In this document: in pieces, positions 20,301-29,030 of the stretch
Position numbering within the stretch: the stretch's first letter is position 1
How the letters are laid out: every line of letters begins with the position of its first letter
Source: Stagnimonas sp.
GTDB lineage: Bacteria > Pseudomonadota > Gammaproteobacteria > Nevskiales > Nevskiaceae
Direction: 5' to 3'
Assembly: GCA_030696045.1 (NCBI GenBank)
Contig: JAUYNO010000075.1
Location: forward strand, 48,972-112,971
DNA length: 64,000 nucleotides
The notes under the pieces: generated by a model
Databases searched by the model: none
The model's input: only the letters and a program-made list of their open reading frames with translations
Told to the model about the DNA's origin: nothing
Program-made: the position numbers and the translations under genes

Positions 20301-20957
20301 CTACACCGAGCGCAGGTGTCGTAGCGGCGACAGGTTGGCGGTTTCTTCCAGCCGGTGACGACCGACCATTACGGTTTGGTCCAGGCCGTCGGCCAGGGCC
20401 TGGTCGCGGTTTTCCTGGATCACCAGCTTGCGGAACCAGCGCCGGATCAGCGAATTGGCGATGACGATGGCGCGCTCGCTGCTGGCATCCGGCTGCCAGA
20501 CCTCGGTGGCGGTGGCGGCCAGCTGGCTTTCCAGGCGGCTGGGATCGTTCCAGGTTTCATCCCAGGGGCCGCCGCCGCCACGCACGAAGACGCCGAGGTC
20601 GTAGGCGGAGAAGGCGCCGAAGCGCGCCCACACCGTATCCAGGGTCGGGATCGCGGGATCGCGCTCGTCGAGTGCCGGCGCCACCTCCTCAAGCTGGCCG
20701 TTGGGCAGCGGCCGCAGCTGGGTGAGCAGGCGGGTGAGCGCGCGATTGCCGCCGATGCCGGCGGCGCTGATGCTGGCCAGGTTGACGCCGTCCTTGTCCG
20801 CCAGCACCGCTTCGTCGAGCAGGGGCAGGTTGACCAGGGCCAGACGCAGGCCGTGCGCGAAGTAGGTAAGGCACTGCAGCTGAGCGCAGTTCACCGACGC
20901 CCCGGTGGCCTGTGATTTCTCGAAGAAATAGTTGGCGATGGCAATCGCGGGGTGCAT
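20301..20957 (-). CDS. Panacea (SocA/DUF4065-like) domain protein, copy 2
   Basis: 218 residues, ATG without a visible Shine-Dalgarno (TATTTTTTATG). It shows VNCAQLQCLTYFAHGLRLA, LPLLDEAVLADKDGV and FSAYDLGVFVRGGGGPWDETW, the three hallmark Panacea segments, and closes with the same extension as copy 1 (SLIRRWFRKLVIQENRDQA). The two are diverged tandem duplicates with a 72-bp gap and read toward each other's tail in the same direction, copy 2 first. It is divergent from the MATE gene. Function could be antitoxin, adaptor for proteolysis, or unrelated. Confidence 0.72.
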   Translation of the reverse strand: MHPAIAIANYFFEKSQATGASVNCAQLQCLTYFAHGLRLALVNLPLLDEAVLADKDGVNLASISAAGIGGNRALTRLLTQLRPLPNGQLEEVAPALDERDPAIPTLDTVWARFGAFSAYDLGVFVRGGGGPWDETWNDPSRLESQLAATATEVWQPDASSERAIVIANSLIRRWFRKLVIQENRDQALADGLDQTVMVGRHRLEETANLSPLRHLRSV

Positions 20958-21045
20958 AAAAAATACGGGGTATGGCGCTGGCGGCGACTATAGCTAAAGA
21001 CGGTCGCTAAAATGCGCGCCCTCCGTGGTTTAGGCGATATTTCCC

Positions 21046-22395
21046 GTGCTGTCCGCTGCCCTGCGCGCCGAGTTGCGCGCCAATCTCCGGCTGGCCTGGC
21101 CGATCATCGCCGCCCAGCTCAGCTTCGTCAGCATGGGCACGGTCGACACCATGCTGGCCGGCCGCCTGGGTGCGTCGGCGCTGGCGGCGGTGGCGGTGGG
21201 GGCCAACATCTTCTTCCTGATCTTCGTCATGTTCATGGGCCTGTTCATGGCGGTGTCGCCGGTGGTGGCGCAGGGCCTGGGCGCGGGCCGTCCGGCACGG
21301 GAGACCGGCGACTTCCTGCGCGCCGCCCTGGTGCTGGCGCTGTGGGCAGGGCTGCTGTGGGCGCTCACCATTGTCCTGGTCGGGCGACCGGTCCTGTCCT
21401 TGCTGGAACTGCCGGCGGCCACCAGCCGCGATGCCTGGCACTACCTGCTGGGCATCGCGCCGTCCTCGGTCGCGTTCTGTTTCTGCTTCGTGCTGCGCAA
21501 CAGCGCCGAGGCGCACGGCCTGACCCGGGTGCCCTTGTATGCCGGCCTGGTCGGTCTGGTGGTCAACGGCCTGGTCGGCTGGCTGCTGCTGTTTGGCAAG
21601 CTCGGGCTGCCGGCGCTGGGCCCGATGGGCACCGGCATCGCCACCAGTGTCGCTGCCTGGGTGATGGTGCTGGTCTATCTCGCCGCCTACCGGCGTCTGC
21701 CAGAGTTGCGCGCCCTGCGCCTGTGGCGCCCCGGAGCGGCCGCCAACGCCGCAGCGAGTCGCGAGCTGATCCGCATCGGCCTGCCGATCGCCGCCATCCT
21801 GACTGCCGAGGCCAGCCTGTTCCTGATCGGTGCGCTGCTGATGGCGCGCTTCGGCGAGGACGTGGTCGCCGCCCACCAGGTGGCGATCAATTTCGCCTCG
21901 GTGAGTTTCATGGTGCCGCTGTCGGTGGGACTGGCGACCACGGTCCGGGTCGGCCTGGCCGCGGGTGCCGGCGACGCGGCGGCGGTGGCGCTGCGCGGGC
22001 GCGCCGGCATGTTGCTGGGCATTGCCTTCGCCGCCTTCTCCGCCAGCCTGATGGCCCTGGCGCCGGAGCTGATCGTCGGGCTCTATACCGATGCCGACAG
22101 CGTGCGGCCGCTGGCCGTGAGTTTCCTCGCCTATGCCGCGCTGTTCCAGATCGCCGACTGTATCCAGGCCACTGCCAATGGCGCCCTGCGCGGCATCAAG
22201 GACACCCGGCTGCCGATGCTCATCACCGTGACCGCCTACTGGGTCGTCGGCTTGCCGCTGGCGGTGGGTCTGGCCTTTCACACGGCGGTCGGTCCGGCCG
22301 GCGTGTGGTGGGGTTTCATCGCCGGGCTGGCGGTGGCGGCGTCGGGCCTGTCGGTACGTTTTCTCCGACGAACGCGCGCCCGGAACCCGCGCTGA
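21046..22395 (+). CDS. norM: MATE family efflux transporter (NorM type)
   Basis: 449 residues with about twelve hydrophobic helices, from a GTG start. The two homologous halves are evident: LRLAWPIIAAQLSFVSMGTVDTMLAG style at the start of half one and RIGLPIAAILTAEASLFLIGALLMA at the start of half two, plus VAAHQVAINFASVSFMVPLS, a strong NorM signature. It exports cationic drugs or metabolites in exchange for sodium or protons across the inner membrane. Substrate cannot be told from sequence. It is divergent from the Panacea pair and has no operon partner. Confidence 0.93.
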   Translation: MLSAALRAELRANLRLAWPIIAAQLSFVSMGTVDTMLAGRLGASALAAVAVGANIFFLIFVMFMGLFMAVSPVVAQGLGAGRPARETGDFLRAALVLALWAGLLWALTIVLVGRPVLSLLELPAATSRDAWHYLLGIAPSSVAFCFCFVLRNSAEAHGLTRVPLYAGLVGLVVNGLVGWLLLFGKLGLPALGPMGTGIATSVAAWVMVLVYLAAYRRLPELRALRLWRPGAAANAAASRELIRIGLPIAAILTAEASLFLIGALLMARFGEDVVAAHQVAINFASVSFMVPLSVGLATTVRVGLAAGAGDAAAVALRGRAGMLLGIAFAAFSASLMALAPELIVGLYTDADSVRPLAVSFLAYAALFQIADCIQATANGALRGIKDTRLPMLITVTAYWVVGLPLAVGLAFHTAVGPAGVWWGFIAGLAVAASGLSVRFLRRTRARNPR

Positions 22396-22502
22396 ACCGC
22401 TGGTCCCGAGGCCACCCTCGCCGGTCGGCCTCGACCCCGCAGGAGCACTTGCCACGGCGATAGTTGATCGCAGGTTCAGCAACTTCGATCAGGACGGCAA
22501 GC

Positions 22503-23918
22503 ATGGACGCGAAACATTCAGGACCCTGGCTCTACTGGCTGGCAGGTCTGCTGATGACGGTTCTGGCCTTCGGCGCGCGGGCGGAGACCTATGCAGTGGA
22601 TTGGCCCGCCGAACTGGCGCGTGCCGAGTCCCAGCCCGAGCGTTTCGCGGTGGCGCGGGCGGTGCACATCGACGCCCGCGGCGATGGACACTGGAGCCGC
22701 GATGGCCTTCAGGCCGTATGGCGCATCGAGCTGCAGGTACCCGGTGCCCGCAGTCTGTCCTTTCACGCCAGCTCGCTGCAGCTGCCGGCCGATGCCAGCC
22801 TGAGCTACGGCGGTCGCCGGATCAGCGCTGCCGATCTCGACGGCGCCGACTACTGGAGCAGTGCCGAATCCGGCGAGCAGCTGAATCTGGAACTGCGGCT
22901 GCCGCTGACCGCCACCGCCGCCTTCGAGCTGCGGATCGACCAGTTGCAGGCCGGCTTCCGCGACCCCCAGGCGGCGCCGGTGGCGGCCAAGAGCGCCGAT
23001 ACCTGCACCATCAATTTTTCCTGTTCCGCCCGCAACGACGCCCTGCTCTGGGGGCAGTCGGTGGTGGCGATCACGGTGCTCAACGCGATCAGCTGCACCG
23101 CCACCCTGGTCAACAACAGCAACCAGGACGGCCGTCCCTACCTGCTGACCGCCAGCCACTGCCGGAAGCTCAACGGCGTGCTCGCCGATGCTCAGCAGGC
23201 CGCAGCTTCGATGCGGGTCTACTGGAATGCCGTCACTGCCTGCGACAGCGCACTGGCCGAGGTCGGCAGCGCCGCCCAGCAGATCAGCAGCGGCGCCGAG
23301 CATCGCGCCGAGGCCAGCGATGTCTGGCTGGTCGAGTTGAAGGCCCCGCCGCCGACCGGCGCCAACCCCTACTGGGCCGGCATTGATGCCAGTGATCAGC
23401 CGGCCAGCGGCGAGTTGACCGGTATCCACCACGGCGGCCGGCTGGCGCGGCAGATCGCCTGGAGCCGCGGTGGCCTGCAGTCCATGCTGGTGAGCGTGCC
23501 GCTGCTGGGCGCGCTGCCGATCTGGGAGGTGTTCGCCGAACTGGGCGCGGCGGCCTCCGGCTCCTCCGGCTCGGCGCTGTTCGCCAGCGGCGGGCGGGTG
23601 GTCGGGGTGCTGAGCCTGTCCAGTAGCTGCGAATCCGACCCCATGCCCAGCCTCTATTACTCCCGGCTGGGCCCCGCCTGGAACGGCAACGGCAGCAGTG
23701 CCGGTTCGCTGCGGCCCTGGCTGGATCCCGCCAATCTCGGCAACCAGATTCCACCGAAGGCCGCGTCCGGCGCCAGCAGTTCTGGCTCTGGCGGCTCGAC
23801 GATTTCCTACAGCGCGCCGGCTGATGCCGGCGGCGGTGGCGGCGGCCTAGGGCTGGCTGCCTTGCTGCCACTGCTGCTCGGCGCGTGGCGGCGGCTTGCC
23901 ATGAACAAAGCCGTCTAA
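22503..23918 (+). CDS. Secreted trypsin-like serine protease with GlyGly-CTERM tail
   Basis: 471 residues from the ATG at 22503, which places a signal peptide right at the start (WLYWLAGLLMTVLAFGARAE). The protease part has His219 (TASHC), Asp273 (ASDVWLVEL) and Ser355 (GSSGSALF), in the style of lysyl endopeptidases, with a CTINFSC segment that may form a disulfide. A pro-region of about 150 residues precedes it. The tail is a Ser/Gly linker, then GGGGGGLGLAALLPLLLG and basic residues: a GlyGly-CTERM signal, normally cut by rhombosortase so that the protein is sorted to the surface or released. An upstream ATG at 22464 would spoil the signal peptide. Confidence 0.9.
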   Translation: MDAKHSGPWLYWLAGLLMTVLAFGARAETYAVDWPAELARAESQPERFAVARAVHIDARGDGHWSRDGLQAVWRIELQVPGARSLSFHASSLQLPADASLSYGGRRISAADLDGADYWSSAESGEQLNLELRLPLTATAAFELRIDQLQAGFRDPQAAPVAAKSADTCTINFSCSARNDALLWGQSVVAITVLNAISCTATLVNNSNQDGRPYLLTASHCRKLNGVLADAQQAAASMRVYWNAVTACDSALAEVGSAAQQISSGAEHRAEASDVWLVELKAPPPTGANPYWAGIDASDQPASGELTGIHHGGRLARQIAWSRGGLQSMLVSVPLLGALPIWEVFAELGAAASGSSGSALFASGGRVVGVLSLSSSCESDPMPSLYYSRLGPAWNGNGSSAGSLRPWLDPANLGNQIPPKAASGASSSGSGGSTISYSAPADAGGGGGGLGLAALLPLLLGAWRRLAMNKAV

Positions 23919-23983
23919 GTTCATGCCTTGAAGTCGGCGCCGCGCAGGCGCAACCTGCCTGCCCCTGGGACAAGGAGCAGGTC

Positions 23984-24616
23984 ATGAGCTTACGACTGGG
24001 CGATCTCGCCCCCGATTTCAGCGCCGAAACCACCCAGGGGCGGATCCGCTTCCACGATTGGGCGGCGGGCAGCTGGGTGGTCTTCTTCAGCCACCCGCGC
24101 GACTACACCCCAGTCTGCACCACCGAGCTGGGCTACACCGCCAAGCTCAAGGGGCAGTTCGACCAGCGCGGCGTCAAGGCCATCGCGCTGTCGGTGGATC
24201 CGCTCGCCGATCACATCGGCTGGAGCAAGGACATCGAGGAGACCCAGGGCTGCACGGTCAATTTCCCGATCATCGCCGACCCGGATCGCGAGGTCGCGAA
24301 TCGCTACGACATGATCCACCCCAATGCCTCCGATACCTTCACGGTGCGCAGCGTGTTCGTGATCGACCCGAACCGGAAGATCCGCCTGACGCTGACCTAT
24401 CCGGCCTCGACCGGGCGCAATTTCGAGGAGATCCTGCGGGTGATCGACAGCCTGCAACTCACCGACCGGCACAAACTGGCGACGCCGGTGAACTGGAAGC
24501 CGGGCGAGGACGCGATCATCGTGCCGAGCGTCAAGGACGAGGAGGCGAAGCAGCTGTTCCCGCAGGGCTTCAAGACCATCAAGCCCTATCTGCGGACGGT
24601 CGCGCCGCCGAAGTAG
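23984..24616 (+). CDS. 1-Cys peroxiredoxin (Prx6/AhpC-TSA family)
   Basis: 210 residues; the ATG follows AAGGAG by six bases. The peroxidatic site is complete: Pro38, Thr42 and Cys45 in HPRDYTPVCTTE. There is no Cys in the position of a 2-Cys resolving residue; Cys90 is the only other nearby. The C-terminal Prx6-type extension (KLATPVNWKPGEDAIIVPSV) is present. It reduces hydrogen peroxide and organic peroxides in the cytoplasm using glutathione or another thiol. It stands alone, convergent with the heme-uptake operon. Confidence 0.95.
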   Translation: MSLRLGDLAPDFSAETTQGRIRFHDWAAGSWVVFFSHPRDYTPVCTTELGYTAKLKGQFDQRGVKAIALSVDPLADHIGWSKDIEETQGCTVNFPIIADPDREVANRYDMIHPNASDTFTVRSVFVIDPNRKIRLTLTYPASTGRNFEEILRVIDSLQLTDRHKLATPVNWKPGEDAIIVPSVKDEEAKQLFPQGFKTIKPYLRTVAPPK

Positions 24617-24634
24617 CTTGAGCCGCCGGGGACT

Positions 24635-25984
24635 TCAGGGCGCTGCCACCGGCGCGTATTCCAGCGCGGGGTGCGCCGAGCTGCCGGCGCTGTCGTAGTA
24701 GCCGAGCAGGCGCAGCTTCCAGTACTGGCCGTCGCGCCCCCGCAGCACGTAGACCACGTCGCGGGGCGAGATGTGGTGGATGCCCTCGCCGTCGTTGCAG
24801 AAGCCGGAGTAGTAGTACCAGCCGTGGTCGCCATTGATGCCACCGCAGGCGGCGTCGCCGCTGCGCTCGGCGGCCGGATAGGTGGTGAAGGCCAGCACGT
24901 CGGTCTCGTCCGTGTGATAGCTGTCGGCGCTCACCGCCGGCGCCCTGGTGCGGGCGTCCCAGTCGTCGCGCAGGCCGTCGTGCAGCAGCACGCTGCCGCT
25001 GCCGGAAACGCCGCCATTGAGCTTGAGGTCGCTGCGCCTCAGGGCGATGTCCCAGCCCTGCGGATCGTTGTCGGGATTGGTCGGCACCAGCTGGGCGTGG
25101 TTGACCAGATCCAGGTGCACCCAGGCTTCCTCGTCGGTGGCATCGACCGCCACGGTGTAACCGGTGCCACTGGCGGTGAAGCTGGCGCGGCCCAGCGGTG
25201 CCACCGCACTGCCGCCGTTGCCGCAGGCGTTGCCGGGAATTTCCAGGAATTCGTACTGCGGATGTGCCACCTCGCCGCTCGTGTCGCTGTAGCCGGTCAT
25301 CCGCAGCTTGTAGTAGCGGCACTCGACCGTGCGCAGCACATAGCCGACGTTGCCACGGGCGCTGATCACCGAGCCGCCGGCGAGGCCGCTGTCGCGATAC
25401 CAGCCGTGGTCGCCGGCCTGGGTTGCGGCATCCGGCTCCTGGTCGGCGGCGGGGTAGGTGTTCATCGCGTAGAGCGGATCGACCGCATCCGGAAACAGCA
25501 GCGAGAGCGGGTACGGATAACGGTTGACCGTGCCGTCGGTCTGGTACTCGACGGCGGTCGTGGTCGGCGCGGCGGTGACGGTCTCGAAGGGATAGGCGCT
25601 GCCTTCCGCCACCTTGTCACCGAAGGCGAGCACCGGCTGGCCGGTGGGCGGTGCGCCGGAGCTGCCGCCATTGAGCTTGATCTCGGCGCCCCGGTGGGCG
25701 AGGTCCCAGTCGCCGCTGGCTTCCGGGCTGGTCGGGAACACCTGGGTCTGGCTGTCGAGATCGAGGTAGATCCAGTCGCTGCCGCTGGCGTCGATGGCGG
25801 CGGTGTAGGTGCCGGCGGTGGTTTTCGCGAACAGAGCCTGCGGGCCGCCGGGGCCGGGCAGGGTTTCGGTCGGGCCTGGATCGACCGGTGTCGCGGTCTG
25901 GTCGGGGGTGATGTCGCCGGCGCAGGCGGCCAGCACCAGCAGCGCGAGCGCCGCCAGCAGCGGGCGGGGGCGGAACGTGCTCAT
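24635..25984 (-). CDS. Lipoprotein with two HmuY-like domains (heme-binding candidate)
   Basis: 449 residues with a lipobox (LVLAAC) and so membrane anchored, probably on the cell surface. Two homologous HmuY-like domains follow: about 45-235 with WIYLDLDSQTQV, WDLAHRGAEIKLNGG and a closing YKLRMTGYSD, and about 250-445 with WVHLDLVNHAQLV, WDIALRRSDLKLNGG and WKLRLLGYYD. HmuY proteins bind heme and hand it to a TonB receptor. Here the gene is the last of the heme operon and overlaps the receptor stop by four bases (ATGA). Most HmuY proteins have one domain, so the tandem form is unusual. Heme ligands were not assigned. Confidence 0.75.
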   Translation of the reverse strand: MSTFRPRPLLAALALLVLAACAGDITPDQTATPVDPGPTETLPGPGGPQALFAKTTAGTYTAAIDASGSDWIYLDLDSQTQVFPTSPEASGDWDLAHRGAEIKLNGGSSGAPPTGQPVLAFGDKVAEGSAYPFETVTAAPTTTAVEYQTDGTVNRYPYPLSLLFPDAVDPLYAMNTYPAADQEPDAATQAGDHGWYRDSGLAGGSVISARGNVGYVLRTVECRYYKLRMTGYSDTSGEVAHPQYEFLEIPGNACGNGGSAVAPLGRASFTASGTGYTVAVDATDEEAWVHLDLVNHAQLVPTNPDNDPQGWDIALRRSDLKLNGGVSGSGSVLLHDGLRDDWDARTRAPAVSADSYHTDETDVLAFTTYPAAERSGDAACGGINGDHGWYYYSGFCNDGEGIHHISPRDVVYVLRGRDGQYWKLRLLGYYDSAGSSAHPALEYAPVAAP

Positions 25985-27957
25985 TCAAAACTCCAGCGGG
26001 CTTCCAGATAGGCGCTGCGCGGCGGCACCGGCAGGAACTGCGGCTCGCCCTCGTCCAGCAGATTTTCCAGGCCGAGTGCGAGCTGCCAGCGCGGGCTCAG
26101 CTTCAGTTCGCCGCGCGCGTCGAGCAGGGCGTAGTCGGGCGCGACGCCAGCGCCGGTGGGCTGGCCACCGGTGTCCAGCTCGACCTTGAACACGCGCTTG
26201 CCGATCCAGACGCCGCGCAGCTGCAGGGCGTAGCGCTCCTGCTCGAAGCGCAGGGCGGCGTTGGCGCGGTGACGGGCGCGGCCGCTCAGCTCGCTGTCGC
26301 TGTCTTCGTCGCGGCTGCGCAGATAGCCGTAGCCGAGCTGCAGCTCCAACGGCCGCCAGGGGCGCCAGCGGGTCTGGAAGTCGAGGCCGTAGAGCGTGGC
26401 GCTGTTGACGTTCACATAGCTGAACACCACCGGATCGCTGGGGCTGGGTTGGCCGCCGCTGGTCTGGACGATGTCGATCAGGTCCCGAACCCGGTTGTGG
26501 TAGATCGACAGGCCGAGGTTGAGCTTGGCGCTGGGCAGCCAGGTGAGGCCGAGGTTGTAGCCGCTGCTGCGTTCCGGCCGCAGGTCGGGATTGCCATCGA
26601 CGCGATAGCCGACCGCCGGATTGCTGAAGCGCAGCAGCAGCTGCTTGAAGTCGGGCGCGCGGAAGCCCTGGCCGTAGCCGGCGCGCAGGAACAAGTCGTC
26701 GGCGAAGTCCCAGCGCAGCGCCAGCTTGGGCGAGAGCTGTTCGCCGAACTGCGAATCGCGGTCGTAGCGCAGGCCCGGCACCAGGCGCAAGCTGCCGTCG
26801 CGCAGACTCCAGTCGTCCTGCGCGTAGACCGACTGGCGGTCGCGCTCGCCGGTGCTGGCGAGGCGGTCGGCCTCGAGATTCTCGAAGGAGCCTTCCAGCC
26901 CCAGGCTCAGCGCATGCACGCCCCAGCGCCGGTCGAGCTGACCGCCCAGCGACCAGAGCTGGTTCAGGGTTTCCTCGTCGATGTCGCTGCTGCCATCGCC
27001 GCCACGCTGCTGTTGCAGGAACTGGTCGAAGTAGCGGTTGTAGTAGGCGTCGAGCGAAAGTCGGGTCTGGGCGCCCAGCTCGAAGCGCGGCGCCAGGCCG
27101 GTGCGGACCTCCTCGATGCGCTTTCGGGTGTCGTAGACGCGGCTGCCGCTGCCCTGGTCGACGCGGTGGCTGTCGTCCAGCGAGTAGTTGCCGCTCAGGC
27201 CCAGGCGGGTGCGGTCGCTGAGCGTCCAGTCGGCCTCGGCGCCGGCGTAGCGGTTCTCGCCGTTGACGCCGTCCTGACTGGCGGTCGATGGGTCGAGATC
27301 GTAGGGTTCGAGCCGGAGGTAGCCGCCGCTGACGCGGCCCTGCACCGGCCCCAGCGACCAGCCGGCATTGCCGCCGAGCTCCCGGTTTTCGCCGGTATCG
27401 ACCCGGCCGGTGATCGCGCCCGCCTGGCGGCCGTCGCGACGGGTGATGATGTTGACCACGCCGCCCAGCGCGTCGGCGCCGTACAGCGCCGAGGACGGTC
27501 CCTTGACGATCTCCACCCGCTCGACGCTGTCGAGCCGCAGGCGGCCGAGGTCGATGGCGCCGTTGACGCGGCCGATCATGCGGCGGCCGTCGACCAGGAT
27601 CAGCACCTGGTCCGAGGCCAGGCCCTGGATCTCGATGCGGGTGCCGCGGCCGGCGACCCGCGACACGTAGACACCGCCCTCGCGCTCAAGCAACTCGGCG
27701 AGGTCGCGGGCGCCGCTTTGCTCGATCTGCTTCGCGCCGATCAGCTGTACCTCGACCGGACTGCGGCTGAGCGGCTGTTCGGTGCGGGTGCCGGTGACCA
27801 CCACCGGCTCAAGACGCACTTCCCGCACCGGCTGCTCGGCGACAGGGGAGGGTGCGGCCGCAGCCGGCAGCGCCTGCACGGGAATGAGCGCCGCTTCGCC
27901 CTGGGCCTGGAGCGAACCCGCGTAGAGCGACAACAGCAACCAGCACTCACAGCGCAT
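25981..27957 (-). CDS. TonB-dependent outer-membrane receptor, probable heme receptor
   Basis: 658 residues. A short signal region is followed by a TonB box-like EPVVVTGTRTEQ. The plug (about 55-175) holds the typical SGARDLAELLEREGGVYV, VLILVDGRRMIGRVNG and VERVEIVKGPSSALYGADAL. A 22-strand barrel follows, ending in ARWSFE. The barrel contains the usual FRAPDFKQLLLRF segment, similar to the FRAP motif of heme receptors. Position between a HugZ-like heme oxygenase and a HmuY-like lipoprotein makes heme the likely cargo. The gene overlaps both neighbours (11 and 4 bases). Confidence 0.88.
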   Translation of the reverse strand: MRCECWLLLSLYAGSLQAQGEAALIPVQALPAAAAPSPVAEQPVREVRLEPVVVTGTRTEQPLSRSPVEVQLIGAKQIEQSGARDLAELLEREGGVYVSRVAGRGTRIEIQGLASDQVLILVDGRRMIGRVNGAIDLGRLRLDSVERVEIVKGPSSALYGADALGGVVNIITRRDGRQAGAITGRVDTGENRELGGNAGWSLGPVQGRVSGGYLRLEPYDLDPSTASQDGVNGENRYAGAEADWTLSDRTRLGLSGNYSLDDSHRVDQGSGSRVYDTRKRIEEVRTGLAPRFELGAQTRLSLDAYYNRYFDQFLQQQRGGDGSSDIDEETLNQLWSLGGQLDRRWGVHALSLGLEGSFENLEADRLASTGERDRQSVYAQDDWSLRDGSLRLVPGLRYDRDSQFGEQLSPKLALRWDFADDLFLRAGYGQGFRAPDFKQLLLRFSNPAVGYRVDGNPDLRPERSSGYNLGLTWLPSAKLNLGLSIYHNRVRDLIDIVQTSGGQPSPSDPVVFSYVNVNSATLYGLDFQTRWRPWRPLELQLGYGYLRSRDEDSDSELSGRARHRANAALRFEQERYALQLRGVWIGKRVFKVELDTGGQPTGAGVAPDYALLDARGELKLSPRWQLALGLENLLDEGEPQFLPVPPRSAYLEARWSFE

Positions 27958-28093
27958 TGGATTTCGCCCACCAGGCCAGCGCCAGCGGCACGGTCAGCCA
28001 GAGCAGGCCCTTGATGAGGAAGAACCAGAAGCCGAGCTGGGCCAGCTGGCGCCAGCCCGGCCGCGCGCGCGCCTTGTCCTCTGTCTCGGTCAC
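27947..28093 (-). CDS. Small single-pass membrane protein in the heme-uptake operon
   Basis: 48 residues from a GTG that overlaps the hugZ-like stop (GTGA), ending 11 bases inside the receptor gene. A basic, charged start (TETEDKARARPGW) is followed by one hydrophobic stretch (FWFFLIKGLLWLTVPLALAW) and AKSNAL. Both ends fit the overlapping-gene architecture of this operon, which is the main argument that it is real. It could be a subunit helping TonB energy transfer or an inner-membrane heme factor, but neither is shown. It is not HemP, which is soluble. Confidence 0.7.
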   Translation of the reverse strand: MTETEDKARARPGWRQLAQLGFWFFLIKGLLWLTVPLALAWWAKSNAL

Positions 28094-28830
28094 ACCGGTG
28101 CCTCGGCCGGCTGGCGGGCGCGCAGCGCCAGCGCGACCAGGGCCATGCGCACCTCGTGGGCGGTCTCGGCGGGGGCATCGAAGGCGATCCGCAGCAGGCG
28201 CTTGCCGACGCGAATCTCGAAGCCCTCGGCGTCGATGCCGGCGATGCAGGGGCGTTCGTCGTCGTCGAGCCGGAAGCCGTGCAGACGGCAGTAGTCGCGC
28301 AGGGCCGCGACGTGGTCGGCATCCATGTGCGCGGCCATGCCGTCCTCGCCGCGACCGGCGAAGGGGTTGGCGCGGCAGAAGGCCTCCGGGCTCAGCCAGT
28401 GGATGCGACCGAAGCCGCCGATGTAGCGCACCCGCAGCGGCTCGATGCGGAAGAAGCTGAAATCGTGCTGGGCGTGGTAGCGGACGGAATCCGGAAAGCG
28501 CCGCTGGTAGCGGGCGCGGACCAGGTCGAGTTCCGCGGCCGGCACCGGCAGGGCGTCACCGACGATGGTCACCCGGCCGGCGGCCTGGGCGTCGTCGCCC
28601 TCGTCCGCCAGGGTCAGCGAGACCCGGCCGTCGGCGCGGATGTTCCTGGTGTGCTGGGCGATCTCGCTGATCAGGATCACCGGCCGGCCGAGCGCGTCGG
28701 CCGCGTGCGGGACGATGGAGCCGAAGGGATAGCCCGGCAGTTCCAGCGAGAGGGTGGAAAGCACGCCCTCGGGGCGGCGGGCGTAGAGGGCGCGGGCGTC
28801 GCGGGCGGCGGTGTCGTCGGCTGGGTTCAT
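28090..28830 (-). CDS. HugZ/HutZ-family heme-utilisation protein (PNPOx fold plus DUF2470)
   Basis: 246 residues from the ATG at 28830. Longer frames begin with a TTG inside the Fur-like palindrome and were rejected. The N-terminal part (about 10-165) is a pyridoxamine-phosphate-oxidase-like split barrel: GVLSTLSLELPGYPFGSIVP, then VSLTLADEGD and YHAQHDFSFFRIEP, and FGRIHWLSPEAF. The C-terminal part (about 170-245) is a DUF2470 domain (MDADHVAALRDYC). HugZ/HutZ proteins bind heme and either degrade it to free iron or hand it on. First gene of the operon, with a palindromic operator about 90 bp upstream. Confidence 0.88.
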   Translation of the reverse strand: MNPADDTAARDARALYARRPEGVLSTLSLELPGYPFGSIVPHAADALGRPVILISEIAQHTRNIRADGRVSLTLADEGDDAQAAGRVTIVGDALPVPAAELDLVRARYQRRFPDSVRYHAQHDFSFFRIEPLRVRYIGGFGRIHWLSPEAFCRANPFAGRGEDGMAAHMDADHVAALRDYCRLHGFRLDDDERPCIAGIDAEGFEIRVGKRLLRIAFDAPAETAHEVRMALVALALRARQPAEAPV

Positions 28831-28917
28831 GGCGGTCTGAGGGGGCGTCGGCTTGCGGACCCCGGGGCGGGGTGCAAGCCGGGGATCAGGCCGGCATACG
28901 GTAGTCAGGTCGATGGT

Positions 28918-28940
28918 TAAATGCAAATCAGTTGCATTTA
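28918..28940. promoter_or_regulatory. Candidate Fur operator: perfect 9-5-9 inverted repeat
   Basis: taaatgcaa, a five-base spacer, then ttgcattta: nine-base arms that are perfect reverse complements. The AT-rich GCAA/TTGC core resembles proteobacterial Fur boxes. It is about 90 bp upstream of the start of the hugZ-like gene, in front of a heme operon, exactly where Fur control is expected. The neighbouring 29 kb copper gene reads away from it. Confidence 0.7.
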
Positions 28941-29030
28941 CAATTAACGGGTCAGGACGACCTCAGCGCGCGCAGGCAAGTCCGACCGCCGGTGGCGCTG
29001 GCGCGCCGAAGCGCGCCCCGCCCTGCCGCC

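Noticed and set aside
28831..28926. Longer N-terminus for the HugZ-like protein from a TTG
   Set aside because: The TTG lies inside the palindromic operator, and the added residues match nothing in HugZ proteins.
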